Source of the DNA: Anaerolineales bacterium UBA5195
GTDB taxonomy: Bacteria > Chloroflexota > Anaerolineae > Anaerolineales > Villigracilaceae
Direction: 5' to 3'
Assembly: GCA_002412925.1 (NCBI GenBank)
Contig: DHVZ01000024.1
Span: 4,701 to 68,700, forward strand
DNA: 64,000 nucleotides
Below are positions 1-7,049 of the stretch, piece after piece. The first letter of the stretch is position 1. Every line of letters starts with the position of its first letter. Made by a program: the position numbers and the translations under genes. The notes under the pieces are model-generated. The model was not told where the DNA came from and ran no database searches. It saw only the letters and a list, made by a program, of their open reading frames with translations.

Positions 1-630
1 CTTTTTCGACAGTTTCAACGGCTTGCGTTACCTACGTGTGGGCAGGCGTGGATTCTGTTTGAGAGCAGGAAAAACTTGAATCGTAGAAAATGCTCGAAAA
101 TGCCGCGGAATCGCACACGTCAGGTGCACCACATCAAGATCGCAAAAGAGCGATCATTTTTCCCGAAAGGACACTTGCGTGTCCTGAGGACTCAGATATG
201 ATCGGCGGTCGCGATCATTTTTGCTGAAAGAAACCGCCCAGCAAAGACATGCGCAGACGTATAATAGTCATGGTTGAATGGCTCAAGCCCGTACACCGCA
301 ATGGAGATTGACCTTTTCATAAGGTCTCCCGCTGAGGACTCTGGGATGCGGCGTGACGATTTTAGCATTGGCGGCGCGAAGTCCAGTTTTTATGGATATG
401 GCGACCCCGTTTAGGAAGCTGTAACACCTTTTCAGCCGCGCCATTCAGTCCTTAATAACAATTGATTATTTCAGAAAATTGACATCTTTCGGATGCTTTT
501 TTGTGGTTAATGAGTAAACTTCCAAGATCACCAAAAGGGGCGTTTTTCGGCCAGAATCGGTTTCTTAGGACGCGGTGTTAGGCAGGTTTTGTTGTGTGCC
601 GTGAAAAAAAATATTACAACTCTCCGTCGT
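1..630. other. Non-coding left edge, no supported gene
   Basis: No convincing gene. Short open stretches run in from the left edge (one closes at about 76, another at about 198), but neither has recognisable motifs. Around 150-235 the string GCGATCATTTTT occurs twice, and a small hairpin GGACAC-TTGC-GTGTCC lies near 171-186. The heptamer GTTAGGC at 577-583 is discussed with the kinase. Nothing else stands out. Confidence 0.4.
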
Positions 631-2112
631 TTACCGATCTCTCTGAATGATTTCCCAGGCATCGTTATCGGACAACCATAAACGAACCATTTGACCTATC
701 AAATCTACATTTGTCTCTTCTTGCCCAAGCATTTGTGCATCTCTGAGTACCAAATTCCCGGCACGTTCAATGGTCAGAAATTTTATTTTGACGGGAAAGG
801 TCACTCTCGTGAGGTTAGCATTGCGCACTAATGCGAAAGTAAAGACGTTTGATGAGTTTGGTAAGACAGGGCCATTTATATAAGGCTGTAAACTTGGGGT
901 AAATACACTACACTGAACTATAAATTTGAATTTGTTTCCTTCTTGTTCTCCAAATTCAAGTTCATATAAATACGCAGAGTTTTCTCTTGAATTGTTTAAT
1001 AATTGGGCATAAAAAGCATCAAAACTTGAATCAGAAATCTTTCTTACTGGTACTGCTGCAGTTATTAATTCCGCAAAGATGTTTTCGAGTTCATGTCTAA
1101 GGCGTAAATAAACTTGATTCGCGACCATATAAGACGAGCTAATAATTCTTTCATCGTCGGCAAGTTTAACCGCCTGAGTAGCTCTCCCTTTGCTGATTGC
1201 GATACGGATTTCTTCACTATTAATGGGTTGTCTTTGTACATTCTCACTTGGGAATGTGAATAGTTGATTAATTAGCGTAGAGAGTTCTCGGGCATCGTGG
1301 GGGCTTGTATTTTCATTCGAACACAATGATGTGATAGCCCGCATAGAAAGCGCGAGATTATCGGATAAGTTTGGATGGTAGTTTACGTATTTCCAGTCCA
1401 AAGGCCTGCTCCAATTTTTGGATGGGGATTCGTGAACCATCCAGATTAGTAATTGGGAAATCTGAAAAACATCAAGCCAGGGGGGAACATTATCCATTCG
1501 ATTCATCATAACATCAGGACTATAGCGTGCATTTCCAGCAGCATCGTTAGTAGATGTAAGTCTTTCTTCTTCATCAACATATGCTATGCCAAAGTCGATA
1601 AGGACAGGGCGGTAATGGTTGTCAGAATATACAATTATTAAATTGTCAGGCTTTATATCTCTATGTACAACTCCTGCGTCATGTAGTGGGGCCAATCCGT
1701 TCAGAATCTGCAAAATAATATCAATGGCTGATTGCAATAATGAATCGGGAGCATTTTGATATTTATTGCGTTGTTCATTCCAGTATTTAGAGAATTTTAT
1801 TCCTAACTCACTGATATACCATGATGTATCAACAGTATCTGAGTGGGCGAGTATGTGAATGATATTGGGATGTTGAAATTTCGGGTCATTTAATATTGTT
1901 ACTTCACGAAAAAAACGTTGAACAGATTTCGGTCTCTTGTCTTTTAGATATCGAAAAGCTCCTCGAACCCCGCTGGTATGTTGTACTTCGAGTACTTCCG
2001 ACTGACCGCCATGGCCTAATATATTTCCGCTTTCTTTCCAGCCATCCAGGCATAAGCTATGGAAAAGTTCCTTTGATGATATTGTAATATTATTTTCAGT
2101 ATCTTGTTCCAT
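631..2112 (-). CDS. Bacterial Ser/Thr protein kinase with C-terminal domain of unknown function
   Basis: Soluble Hanks-type kinase of 493 aa that would phosphorylate Ser/Thr. Visible features are a glycine loop LGHGGQSEV (32-40), an alpha-C Glu near 70, the catalytic loop HRDIKPDN (150-157) and DFG (173-175), covering about residues 25-290. The usual VAIK lysine aligns with Arg54 (GAFRYLK); a lysine lies three residues on, so ATP anchoring may be altered. Residues about 310-493 form a separate predicted domain I do not recognise. There is no transmembrane segment or PASTA domain, so it is not a PknB-type envelope sensor. It is a single gene bracketed by attC-like heptamers (577-583 and 2154-2160). 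The kinase call is secure; the substrate is unknown. Confidence 0.9.
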   Translation of the reverse strand: MEQDTENNITISSKELFHSLCLDGWKESGNILGHGGQSEVLEVQHTSGVRGAFRYLKDKRPKSVQRFFREVTILNDPKFQHPNIIHILAHSDTVDTSWYISELGIKFSKYWNEQRNKYQNAPDSLLQSAIDIILQILNGLAPLHDAGVVHRDIKPDNLIIVYSDNHYRPVLIDFGIAYVDEEERLTSTNDAAGNARYSPDVMMNRMDNVPPWLDVFQISQLLIWMVHESPSKNWSRPLDWKYVNYHPNLSDNLALSMRAITSLCSNENTSPHDARELSTLINQLFTFPSENVQRQPINSEEIRIAISKGRATQAVKLADDERIISSSYMVANQVYLRLRHELENIFAELITAAVPVRKISDSSFDAFYAQLLNNSRENSAYLYELEFGEQEGNKFKFIVQCSVFTPSLQPYINGPVLPNSSNVFTFALVRNANLTRVTFPVKIKFLTIERAGNLVLRDAQMLGQEETNVDLIGQMVRLWLSDNDAWEIIQRDR

Positions 2113-2153
2113 ATATCGATTCCCAATGTCTTTGATGTGGTTTTCAAGTCACT

Positions 2154-2176
2154 GCCTAACAAGGGTTCCACCGGCG
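2154..2176. repeat. attC-like end near kinase start (tentative)
   Basis: GCCTAAC (2154-2160) fits the integron attC consensus RYYYAAC and is followed by a GC-rich CACCGGCG. The reciprocal heptamer GTTAGGC (GTTRRRY) lies at 577-583 beyond the other end of the kinase gene. The orientation suits a single-gene cassette, but a complete folded attC was not demonstrated, and the ISL3 insertion at 2294 has disturbed the right side. Confidence 0.25.
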
Positions 2177-2293
2177 TTTTTCCCATAGAAAAACCCTATG
2201 GCTAGAATAGACATCTACAAAAACCCCTCCAAGATGGTTTCGCAAGAATATCTTCGTTATAATATCCCTGCACATTGGATATTGGAATTTTAT

Positions 2294-2314
2294 GGCTCTT
2301 TGGGATTTTGCGTG
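2294..2314. repeat. ISL3 terminal inverted repeat (left)
   Basis: Inverted copy of 5486-5506 with one mismatch. It is bordered on the left by target duplication AATTTTAT (2286-2293). Confidence 0.93.
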
Positions 2315-2340
2315 ACGAAGCCATATATGGTGGTACTGTG

Positions 2341-2360
2341 CCCTGACTGTCTAAGTGGTG
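2341..2360. repeat. Inner IS terminal inverted repeat (left)
   Basis: Perfect inverted copy of 4123-4142, flanked outside by GGTACTGTG (2332-2340). Confidence 0.93.
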
Positions 2361-3223
2361 TATTGGGACAGATTTTCTAACACCGGCGTGGCAAATAAAA
2401 GGGAAAGATCTGAGCCAAGCGGAAGATGAGCAATGTACTTATCCGCCAGATTTTGCATCGTTTTTGCTGGGTCGCGATGGAGACGTGCAAGGAATTTGCG
2501 AGGAGCTTCTGCCTGGGCTTGCTGTTTGCGCTGATTTTGATAGTCCTCGACAGTCACCCCGCGAAGCTGATCCAAGAGTTGTTCTTCACTTTCAGCCAGG
2601 AAAAGGATCTGGCGGTGTCCAAAATCGCGTAATGGTTGGGTAGATTTACGTCCGCTGATCCGCCGTTGATGGCAACGCAACCGCCCAAACAGGCTTTCAA
2701 CCTTGAGATTGTCCTGGGGCAGACCGGGGATATCGAAGCAGTGAAGCAGGTCGTCGCCAAATAAATCCCAGCGTTTTTGTAACCCGCTCAACAGCGCCAG
2801 GGGAACTACCTGTGCTTGTGCAGCGGAGTTGAAATCGCGAAGCAAAGCTTCCATTTCTTGCTTGACTTGGTAACTGGTTGGTGTTGGCAGACCGAGATAC
2901 GATCTTGGCGGGTAGCGCAAGCAGGCCGCAATGCGCAGAAACCAGGTGTAGGTTTTGTCCATCGTTTCAGCCAACTGGCGATTATTCCCCAACGTTCTAT
3001 CGACCTGCCGGATGAGCCGACGAAAGAAAGCGCTTTCCGCCACTGGCAAGGTATGCAGAGCTTGGGCAATGTTTTCCAGTTGGTGGTAACCCTTCAGCCC
3101 ACCCCAGTAGAATGGTTTTCGGGTGACCCGATTAACAGCATCTCGGATAGCCATTCGAAACTGGCCTTCAATCTCCAGCAACTTTTTCGCACTCTCTGCT
3201 TCCGCTGTACTGGCTGAGTTCAA
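2351..3223 (-). CDS. IS transposase, C-terminal ORF (-1 frame)
   Basis: Second half of the same transposase, in the -1 frame relative to the first ORF and overlapping it at the T6G run (a TTG is the first possible internal start). LKVESLFGRLR supplies the catalytic Glu, followed by a basic region (CHQRRISGRK) and a helical tail. It has no independent ribosome-binding site worth the name. It is most simply translated by slippage of tRNA-Phe from TTT to TTT at the stop codon, giving a fusion. Translation as a separate accessory protein, or a sequencing indel in the homopolymer, cannot be excluded. Confidence 0.8.
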   Translation of the reverse strand: MNSASTAEAESAKKLLEIEGQFRMAIRDAVNRVTRKPFYWGGLKGYHQLENIAQALHTLPVAESAFFRRLIRQVDRTLGNNRQLAETMDKTYTWFLRIAACLRYPPRSYLGLPTPTSYQVKQEMEALLRDFNSAAQAQVVPLALLSGLQKRWDLFGDDLLHCFDIPGLPQDNLKVESLFGRLRCHQRRISGRKSTQPLRDFGHRQILFLAESEEQLLDQLRGVTVEDYQNQRKQQAQAEAPRKFLARLHRDPAKTMQNLADKYIAHLPLGSDLSLLFATPVLENLSQYTT

Positions 3224-4071
3224 AAAAGGGGGGTGTCCTCGGGAAAATCGCTGATTTTGGGCAAACCACCCAAATCCACACGCATTTGCTTGCGTAATTC
3301 GGTGTCATTTGCAAGCACTTCATCGGCCAGGTTGCCCAAGAAATGCTCCTGACAACGTTGACGAGGCGCATTCGGCCAAGCCGCCCGTAAGGCGGCGATG
3401 ATCCGTTCTTCGCCATCCGATACGCTCGCCAAGACCGGGTAATCTTGATAGGTCCTCAACCAGTTCGTCAAATCTTTCTCGTTGGGTGCTTCCAATTGAA
3501 TGGCAGACACAACCGTCCCGCTCAGGATTTCATAGAGCACATACAACAGGCTGCCATGTCCTTCCGGTTGCAAGGCATCCACTCCAAAGATCAGTCCACT
3601 CTGTTGCTCAACGGTCGCATCCAACTTCTTTCGTATTTCTTCGCCAGTCGCTCCCAATAATGCCAAGTATTGGCGATATAGCTTGCCGACATTCCGCTCA
3701 TTGATTTCGATGCCCTTTTGATTCAATTCCCGCTGGATTTCCACCAGTTGCCGCTGATCGTGTTCATGCCGCCAGCCAATGTACGCCAGCACATCCAACC
3801 CATAGGTGCTCTCTGGCAAACTCAATAAGCAAACTTGACTGGCATAATAGCGTGTCCCGCAATGCGAACACTCCGCATTCGTACACATTTTGGCTCTCCC
3901 TGCCAAAAAGAGCGGACCCTGCAGGGTTTGGATCGTTTTCGACATATGCCAATTCGGGCGCAGCTTAAGTTCAGCACCACAATGTACACAGGTATCCAGT
4001 TCGCTGACAAATATCTGGCGTTTCGCTTCTGGGTACCTTCGGGTTAGACGGTGACGCGCTCGTTTTTCCAT
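3220..4071 (-). CDS. IS transposase, N-terminal ORF (zinc ribbon plus first catalytic residues)
   Basis: First half of a DDE transposase. CxxC pairs near the N-terminus (CVHC, later CTNAECSHC) suggest zinc-binding DNA recognition. GVDAL supplies the first catalytic Asp, SDGEE the second, and RCQEHFLGN is the C-x2-H insert typical of MULE/IS256-like cores. The ORF opens at a GTG at 4128 inside the terminal repeat, but ATG 4071 is preferred because AAGGAG sits at the right distance before it. It ends with TGA at 3222-3220 within the run C6T6G. The third acidic residue is in the overlapping -1 frame, so a frameshift should give the full enzyme of about 570 aa. Confidence 0.85.
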   Translation of the reverse strand: MEKRARHRLTRRYPEAKRQIFVSELDTCVHCGAELKLRPNWHMSKTIQTLQGPLFLAGRAKMCTNAECSHCGTRYYASQVCLLSLPESTYGLDVLAYIGWRHEHDQRQLVEIQRELNQKGIEINERNVGKLYRQYLALLGATGEEIRKKLDATVEQQSGLIFGVDALQPEGHGSLLYVLYEILSGTVVSAIQLEAPNEKDLTNWLRTYQDYPVLASVSDGEERIIAALRAAWPNAPRQRCQEHFLGNLADEVLANDTELRKQMRVDLGGLPKISDFPEDTPLF

Positions 4072-4122
4072 GCGGCTGTCTCCTTCGCGGTTTTCTCCCA
4101 CTATTTTATCGCACTTGTGACA

Positions 4123-4142
4123 CACCACTTAGACAGTCAGGG
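4123..4142. repeat. Inner IS terminal inverted repeat (right)
   Basis: Perfect inverted copy of 2341-2360, flanked outside by GGTACTGTG (4143-4151). Confidence 0.93.
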
Positions 4143-4152
4143 GGTACTGTGA

Positions 4153-5430
4153 TTAGGCAAAGTTGCGATAGCCTTCGATATCAAGGTAGAGACGTTGAAA
4201 CAAGGTTGTGTTTCGGAGAATACCATAACAGCGTCGCTTAGTCGTTTTGATCTTATTGTTCAAGCCTTCCACGAAGCCGCTACTAAAACGGCCAGTAAAG
4301 TAGTTGACGATTTTGTCGAGCCAATTATCGAGGGTTGTCAGGAACTTGTCAAAGCAAGTTAATGCACTGCGAGAGACTTTACTCTGCCATGCGATGATTT
4401 GCTCTCTGGCTTTTTCTTTCGTCAGTGGCAACTCAAAGATGGAGGTGAGTTCTTCACGAAAGGTGTAGGCCAATTTCAATTCAGGTGAATACTCAAAAAG
4501 GTGCTGGAGTTTTTCCTGTTCTTCAGTGGTCAAATCTTCGCTCTTCTTTCGGATGGGCCACAAGACCCCGTGAATCTCGGCATATTGCGCTTCTGACAAT
4601 TCTTTTTTGAGACGGTGGCATTCCTTCTTGCGCAGGTTGTCCACACACTCTCGATAATTTTTGGTGACATGAAAACGATCGACCACCACTTCAATGGACA
4701 CTTCAGGGTGAGCTGCTGCGAATTCTGTTACAGCGTTGGTATAGCCCTCCCACATGTCTGTGCAAACCTTTTTCATCGTTTGCCAGAGACGCTTGGGAAT
4801 GTTCTCCAGAAACTGTCGCACGGTTTCTTTCTGGCGGTCTGCCAAAACCCCCAAGAGGGCCACATGTCCGTCCGCTTGTTGCGTGGTGAGGATGGCGACA
4901 AAGTTGCCGTGTCCTTTCGTCATCGCGATTTCATCAATGCCGACGATTTTCAACTCAGTGAATTCGTCCCAGTTCACGCGATCTTGAATACAACGCTCAA
5001 CGGCTCCATCAACAGCATCGTAGCCGACATCTTCCTTTTGGCTGACATCTTCAACAGTACTGTTGACCAATTGCAACATCAAATGGCGATCATACGCTTT
5101 CGTGTGCGGACTCCTCGGCTCGTACCAATCCAATTCCTGCGTGGTGGTCTTGCCATTGCAACGAGGACATTTATAGCGCTTTGGCCGTAGACGAAGATAC
5201 AGCCGGTGTCCTAAAATGGGTAAATGCCGCAATTCAAGCTCCCGCCCGTAACCATTTGGTTGCGTGATCCAACCTCCACACGATTGACAAGTAGCACCAT
5301 TTTGCGTACTTTCAACCGTGACGATATAATCACCGCGTTCATTTGTTTCCACGTTGATGACATCCACTTCAGAAATGTCCAATGGAAATGTTATCAAGTT
5401 CCGTGATTTGAGACCCTGATGATTTGACAT
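4153..5430 (-). CDS. ISL3-family transposase
   Basis: Complete 425-aa DDE transposase. The N-terminal zinc finger has CQSCGG and CPRCNG (about 48-100), followed by a helix-turn-helix region. Catalytic motifs are GIDEIA, CTDMWEGY, DRFHV and the Glu of FVEGLNNKIK near the C-terminus, all diagnostic of ISL3. The stop codon TAA at 4155-4153 is two bases from the nested IS insertion, so the enzyme should be functional. A purine-rich GAGATGAGAG precedes the ATG. Confidence 0.95.
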   Translation of the reverse strand: MSNHQGLKSRNLITFPLDISEVDVINVETNERGDYIVTVESTQNGATCQSCGGWITQPNGYGRELELRHLPILGHRLYLRLRPKRYKCPRCNGKTTTQELDWYEPRSPHTKAYDRHLMLQLVNSTVEDVSQKEDVGYDAVDGAVERCIQDRVNWDEFTELKIVGIDEIAMTKGHGNFVAILTTQQADGHVALLGVLADRQKETVRQFLENIPKRLWQTMKKVCTDMWEGYTNAVTEFAAAHPEVSIEVVVDRFHVTKNYRECVDNLRKKECHRLKKELSEAQYAEIHGVLWPIRKKSEDLTTEEQEKLQHLFEYSPELKLAYTFREELTSIFELPLTKEKAREQIIAWQSKVSRSALTCFDKFLTTLDNWLDKIVNYFTGRFSSGFVEGLNNKIKTTKRRCYGILRNTTLFQRLYLDIEGYRNFA

Positions 5431-5485
5431 GCTCTCATCTCTGCATTTTTTTCACCAGTTATACACCCCCATATGTGGGGGAAAG

Positions 5486-5506
5486 CACGCAAAATCCCAG
5501 AGAGCC
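5486..5506. repeat. ISL3 terminal inverted repeat (right)
   Basis: Inverted match to 2294-2314, bordered on the right by target duplication AATTTTAT (5507-5514). It lies upstream of the transposase start. Confidence 0.93.
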
Positions 5507-5909
5507 AATTTTATTAGGTACAGTCACCTTTTATTGTACATTGGAAAATCAGCTTTGCGTGCGATAAGCGGCGGGGGATTTCGTAGCAGTACGAAGACAC
5601 CTGTACGCCCTCCAGAAGGTTGCTGCTGGGTTTGGCGATTTCGTCAACCCCAGCGTGGGATGATCCAATGCACCAGAAAGCAATAAGGGTCATTTTAAGC
5701 CGTTGCGCGTAATGTACTGCTACGAAGTCCCGGCGGAAATCGAGGTAATCCCTGCAAATTTCCCCGTTAAGATGGCAGTTCAGCTTTATTATCGGCAACA
5801 AAACAAACCACGTTGTTCAACCGTCAAATCTAGATTCGTTTCTCGTGCAAATATAAGCACCATGCCGTAAACCCAAAATCCAAAACTCGCATCCACCTTC
5901 CCCAAAAGT
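5507..5909. other. Intergenic stretch between ISL3 and the pilus promoter
   Basis: No gene supported. It contains the ISL3 target duplication (5507-5514) and a pair of inverted repeats (5575-5592 and 5714-5731). The remainder up to the promoter shows no motif I recognise. Confidence 0.4.
5575..5731. repeat. 18-bp imperfect inverted repeat pair
   Basis: GGGATTTCGTAGCAGTAC at 5575-5592 is matched in inverse orientation at 5714-5731 with one mismatch; the inner 13 bases are perfect. The arms enclose about 120 bp without coding potential. It could be a small non-autonomous element or a dispersed palindromic repeat. No target duplication was recognised. Confidence 0.45.
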
Positions 5910-5917
5910 GTGATAAT
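5909..5917 (+). promoter_or_regulatory. Extended -10 promoter of the Tad operon
   Basis: TG-T-GATAAT forms an extended -10 box. The same string (TGTGATAATATCG) precedes the replication operon at 44399-44407. No conserved -35 hexamer is visible in either copy. Conservation of this segment while flanks differ supports function. Confidence 0.5.
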
Positions 5918-5935
5918 ATCGCGCCCTACAACTGA

Positions 5936-6043
5936 ATAACGTTGGCCGAACGGTCGCCACCCCCTTCCCTATTATTCCAGAAGCGACCACCTACCGCAGT
6001 GTCTTTGGGTATCAAAGACCCCCTGCGCAGGTGGTCGCTTTTT
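5936..6043 (+). ncRNA. Structured leader with terminator/antiterminator (copy 1)
   Basis: Leader of the Tad operon. A hairpin 5983-6038 (outer stem GCGACCACCT/AGGTGGTCGC, then CGCAG/CTGCG, then GTCTTTG/CAAAGAC) followed by TTTTT (6039-6043) is an intrinsic terminator about 30 bases before the start codon. Upstream GGTCGC (5952-5957) duplicates part of the 3' arm and could pair with GCGACC to form an antiterminator. A near-identical leader is at 44424-44553, where the inner helix reads ATCTTTG/CAAAGAT, a compensatory change. The ligand or factor is unknown. Confidence 0.7.
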
Positions 6044-6071
6044 GCTTTAAGCCCAAAGGAGCCTCACTAAC

Positions 6072-7049
6072 ATGGAAAACAAAAAACGCTCGCCCCTGAT
6101 GGTCATCGGCTTTGCCATCCTGATCGGATTCCTGGTCATTGCCCTGCTGAACGGCACGATCCGCCCTTCCAGTGTGGTGGCCGCCAAAGTTGGTCTGGCC
6201 CCTGGCACCCTGCTAACCGCCGACCTGCTCGAAGTTCGCTCGGTACCCGCGGGCGGCGTGCCCTCGGACGCCTTCAAGACCATCGCGGAGGTCGAAGGCC
6301 AGATGCTCACGGTGGGCCGCGCGCCCGGCGACTTCATCACGAAAGCCGTGGTGGGTGAATCGGCAGCCTCCGGGATCCCCTCGCAGCTCGAGCCAGGCCA
6401 TGTCGCCCTGGCCGTGCGCGTCAACTCGGCCTCGGGCGTGGCCGGTCTGATCCGCGCAGGACAGACGATCACGATCATCGGGATGCTCGCGCCGGATGTG
6501 CTCCAAAACGCCGGGCTGAACTCGACTTTATCCCTGATGCCGGAGGCCAGTCAGCCGGTGGTCGACCCCAACCTGCCAGCCGCAACCCCGACCCCGATCC
6601 TCACCCCGACCCCCGCTCCGCTCCAATCCCCACTGGTCCGGATCGCGATCAGCGGCGTGAAAGTCCTGCTTGTCCCGCAGTCCTTCCGCTACCAGGAACT
6701 CCCGCCCGGCAGCGGCAACGACCAGCTGTTCGCCTCGGCCACCACCTCGCAGTCCGCCCAATCCGGCAGCGTGATCGTCCTGGATGTCCCGCTCCAGCCG
6801 GTGGAGATCAAGCCTGGGCTCTCGGTCAACCCGGCTTCCCTGCTGGCCGCGCTGGACCAATACGGAAAACTGCACCTGGCGATTGAACCGGCAGGTGGGC
6901 TGCAAGCGGGCGAGATCCTGACGCTCAACCTGGGCGAGATGTACCAGGCGCTGAATGCTGGTACGCAGATTTTGCCCACGCCGACTCACATGCCCAATCC
7001 CGATCCGCAGGTTCTCCTGCCATCCCCCACCCCCCAGGTTGCCCCGTAA
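6072..7049 (+). CDS. cpaB: Flp pilus assembly protein CpaB/RcpC-like (SAF domain)
   Basis: Membrane-anchored 325-aa protein. An N-terminal transmembrane segment (about 8-28) is followed by a SAF domain (about 33-105; VPAGGVP and related turns) and a second beta-rich domain, then Thr/Pro-rich linkers. CpaB/RcpC is a periplasmic or surface assembly factor of Tad pili; without an outer membrane it would sit outside the cytoplasmic membrane. AAAGGAG (5-prime of ATG by 10 bases) sets the start. It is the first gene after the attenuator leader and overlaps the next gene by one base (TAATG). Confidence 0.85.
   Translation: MENKKRSPLMVIGFAILIGFLVIALLNGTIRPSSVVAAKVGLAPGTLLTADLLEVRSVPAGGVPSDAFKTIAEVEGQMLTVGRAPGDFITKAVVGESAASGIPSQLEPGHVALAVRVNSASGVAGLIRAGQTITIIGMLAPDVLQNAGLNSTLSLMPEASQPVVDPNLPAATPTPILTPTPAPLQSPLVRIAISGVKVLLVPQSFRYQELPPGSGNDQLFASATTSQSAQSGSVIVLDVPLQPVEIKPGLSVNPASLLAALDQYGKLHLAIEPAGGLQAGEILTLNLGEMYQALNAGTQILPTPTHMPNPDPQVLLPSPTPQVAP

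Larger units (their letters stand above)
2341..4142 (-). mobile_element. Two-ORF insertion sequence nested in the ISL3 element
   Basis: Perfect 20-bp terminal inverted repeats lie at 2341-2360 (CCCTGACTGTCTAAGTGGTG) and 4123-4142. A 9-bp target duplication GGTACTGTG is at 2332-2340 and 4143-4151. The 1802-bp element encodes a DDE transposase in two frames joined at a C6T6G run. It inserted two bases past the ISL3 transposase stop codon, leaving that gene intact. The boundaries are certain from the repeats. I cannot name the family; the catalytic core has the MULE/IS256-like Cys/His insert. Confidence 0.93.
2294..5506 (-). mobile_element. ISL3-family insertion sequence, interrupted by a second IS
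   Basis: Terminal inverted repeats are 2294-2314 (GGCTCTTTGGGATTTTGCGTG) and 5486-5506 (inverted, one mismatch). The flanking 8-bp target duplication AATTTTAT lies at 2286-2293 and 5507-5514. The element carries one transposase gene. Removing the nested IS (2341-4142) and one copy of its 9-bp duplication leaves about 1.4 kb, a normal ISL3 size. An 8-bp duplication is typical of ISL3. The insertion is young because both repeats and both duplications are nearly perfect. Confidence 0.95.

Noticed and set aside
1..198. Open frames running in from the left edge
   Set aside because: No start, no motif and low-quality residues; could be a gene tail or chance. Not called.
2198..2380. 60-codon plus-strand frame after the kinase
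   Set aside because: Runs across the ISL3 left end; before the insertion it would stop after 32 codons and it lacks a ribosome-binding site.
4072..4128. Upstream GTG start of the inner IS transposase
   Set aside because: Lies in the terminal inverted repeat without a ribosome-binding site; ATG at 4071 has AAGGAG.
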